NCBI GenBank assembly: GCA_003342895.1
Contig: PTFA01000085.1
Coordinates: 2,012,897-2,076,896, forward strand
Direction: 5' to 3'
Length of the DNA: 64,000 bases
From: Casuarius casuarius
Lineage: Eukaryota; Chordata; Aves; Casuariiformes; Casuariidae
The notes beneath the pieces are model-generated. The model was not told the origin of the DNA, did not search any database, and worked only from the letters and a program-made list of their open reading frames with translations. Shown in pieces: positions 56,101-59,100 of the stretch (position 1 is its first letter; each line of letters begins with the position of its first letter). Position numbers and translations under genes: made by a program.

Positions 56101-59100
56101 TATATGTAGACTCCAGCAATCTACTACTATTTCAGCAATCTAAACTGCTGTTTTAAACCTAGATGGCATATACATTTGCCTGATGGCTTGTTGCTTACTG
56201 CAAGTGCTTATTGCTTCATGTTGCCTAGCAAATATTGCTTTATTTCACCCCTTCCTCTTTCTCTTGCTTAATGAACAGAATATGGTTACTGATGTAGTAG
56301 AATGCAGGACTGCAAGTCCAGGATGCTCTTGATCCCTAATTGTTGGTGATAGTAAGGGGTACAAAGGCAATTGTTGACTGTCTCTTCTGCAAGAGTTAGG
56401 GTTGCCTTTTTTTTATTAAATATTTGCTTAGTTGTGTATATGCCCTGACTCTTCTTACTCTGCTTTCTTCCAAGAGTATTGATGAGCATCTGTGTTGACT
56501 AGATATTTTTAATCTTTTTTTTATTTATTTTCATCCTGAGCCTCAGACACATAAGTGTCTCTTGTGTATCTAGGGAAAGATCTCTGTTAAAGTTTGTCCT
56601 TTCTTTTATTTACCCTCAGCTCTGCAATTTGGTGCATTAGAACAAATGGACCCGTTTACGTTATTTCTCAGCATGTATCGCAGGAAAACCTCTTTGATGA
56701 ATGTGACAAAATACATATAAGGATCAGATACAATTATAAGAAATGGTTATCTTGTATCCCTGCAAGACGTTGTTTCCTCTATTTACATGATACCTGGATG
56801 TTTTTTGTAGTGCTCAGGATTTTCATAAAAATAACTAAGGCACATGAAGGAAGAGGAAGGGAAAAATGGAAGAGGTTGAGTATTGAACTAAATGTATTTG
56901 ACTGGATTAACAAAGCAGCTGGGCTAGAATGTGTGCTTTCAAAACAGCTCCTTAGTAAAATTTGGTCTTTTCTTCCTATTGGCAACAATCTTTTTCTTCC
57001 TGAGTTCAGGAAATGGAGAAACTAAAAACCTTGCATCAACTTTATGGAGAAGAAACTTTCTGTTAGTGGCTTGTAGGGGTGGTGGGCTATGTATTCCATA
57101 CTAATGGTTATGTAAATGCTGTCATCTTTTCCAGAAGTTAAGTCTTTATGTAAGAGAGAGAAAGATGAGATGCAAATTTCTGTGTTCATGCTTTGTGGGG
57201 GCATATTGGTAATTTTGGCAACTTATGTTATTTTTGAGCTGGTGGTAGCTTTTGGAAACTCAGAAATGAAAGATTTGTGAGTTTCTCAGTAAAAAAAAAG
57301 GAAAATGTTTCAAACCAAAGACATCAATTTAGACACAGGTAGAAAAATTCTGTTGCTACAGCGAAACAGTTTATTACCTTTAGGTCCTGTACGAATTGTT
57401 GATAAACAGGGAGGCAACTAGGCTTTAATTATTATGCTGTTGGGTTATTATTCTGATGGACCTTTTCTTTTGAAATGTCTTTAGCCAGGATATTTTTACA
57501 TTGTCTTTACAGAATCAAGAGCCAAACACTGTTTAGGATTATCTCTGCTCATTGCTAATTAGGATTTTGTAGGGAAGTAATTGCATTCCCTCTAACGTTA
57601 GCTGGGGAACCAAACAGTATTTTGAGATGGAAAACAGTCAATTCTATGTGTTCACCCATCTGAAACACCGCAAACTAAAATCTGCTTTCTGGATTTACAT
57701 GAGTGAAACTGGGCTAAATCAAGCCGAGAGTTCTTAATTGCCATTGTTTTTAAAATTTCATCTTAAAGCTCCATGTTCTCTGCTGTTCGTAACTGATTAT
57801 CTAAAAATTGTATTGTTTTCATCGCAAGAATCTGTTCATAAAAATGAAATGTATGGTAATGTATATTAAAAGGGAAATGATTTTACTATTTTATGTAGTT
57901 TTTTTTTTTCTGGCTGGCTTTTCATTTTTCATTGATTATATGGTTCACAGGAATAACAAAATAAGCTTGTTGATGTAGCTCTAAATCAAATGAGAAGAGG
58001 GTTTTGATTGTTGAAGTCTGTTTTGATTACCTGCATCAAGAAATATGGTCATTAAAGAAGCCCTCAAGTGTCTTAACTCCTACAGAATGCTTTAATGGTT
58101 TTACATACACATGATATTTTACACACCACTATATGCAAAAGATTCTTCCATTGTGCTTAAGCATTAGTCTAACTTTATAGATGTGTGTATATATGTGTAG
58201 GTATGTATATATACATATTAACACAAACATGCATATAAACACTCATACTTTTTATAACCCTGGGCCCTATACTACAGTCATGGCAAGGCCCTTAGCAATG
58301 CAATTTGTAGACTGCTTAAAAATTATTGAAGCTCAGGGATATTCATTGTCTTTACATGTAAACACGTTGAGGAAGCAAATTGGGCAAGCTTGCATACAGC
58401 CTTTGTAGCGTGTGTGTCTGAAATTCAGAAACAAGGTATTTTCTGTACTTTGGTATAAAAGGAGACTGTTTCACCATCTGGTGTATTTTTGCCTTCCCCT
58501 AACTTTGTTTCTTCTGTTAAACACTAATCGCTTTCCTAATCTGTTCTAGGAAAGGTCTTAATATGTTCCCAAATAATTCTTATTCAGTACTGCATTTCTA
58601 TTTTCAGCTAGCTTTTGTCCATCAATGTTGATACTGGACAAGGTTTTCAAAGCTACTATTAGATGTTGCATCAACTAATAACATTTTCCAACCAAATGTT
58701 GACTTGTGCACAGAACAGTCCCTAATATTCTTTCTTTTCCCGTTCTGTCCCCTCCAGGCATCACATACACATGATGCAATCACAGAGGCAGCCCAGCTGA
58801 TGAAAGAGGCTGTGGATGACATAATGGTTACTTTAAATGAAGCTGCCAGTGAAGTAGGCATGGTTGGTGGTATGGTAGACTCAATAGCAGAGGCAATGAG
58901 CAAAGTGAGTATAGATATCTGGAATGCTTTTTTGCATTGCATCTGAAAGCTGATCCACAGTGTAGCGGCTGAAAGAGCTAGTGCTAATTCATTTCAGTGA
59001 TGTGTGGTAAATGATACACTATCATAGCAAACCTAAAGAATATTTAACAAATAGCACAGATTTCAAAGTCAAATTGATATGTGGGGTGGATGTTCCAGTA

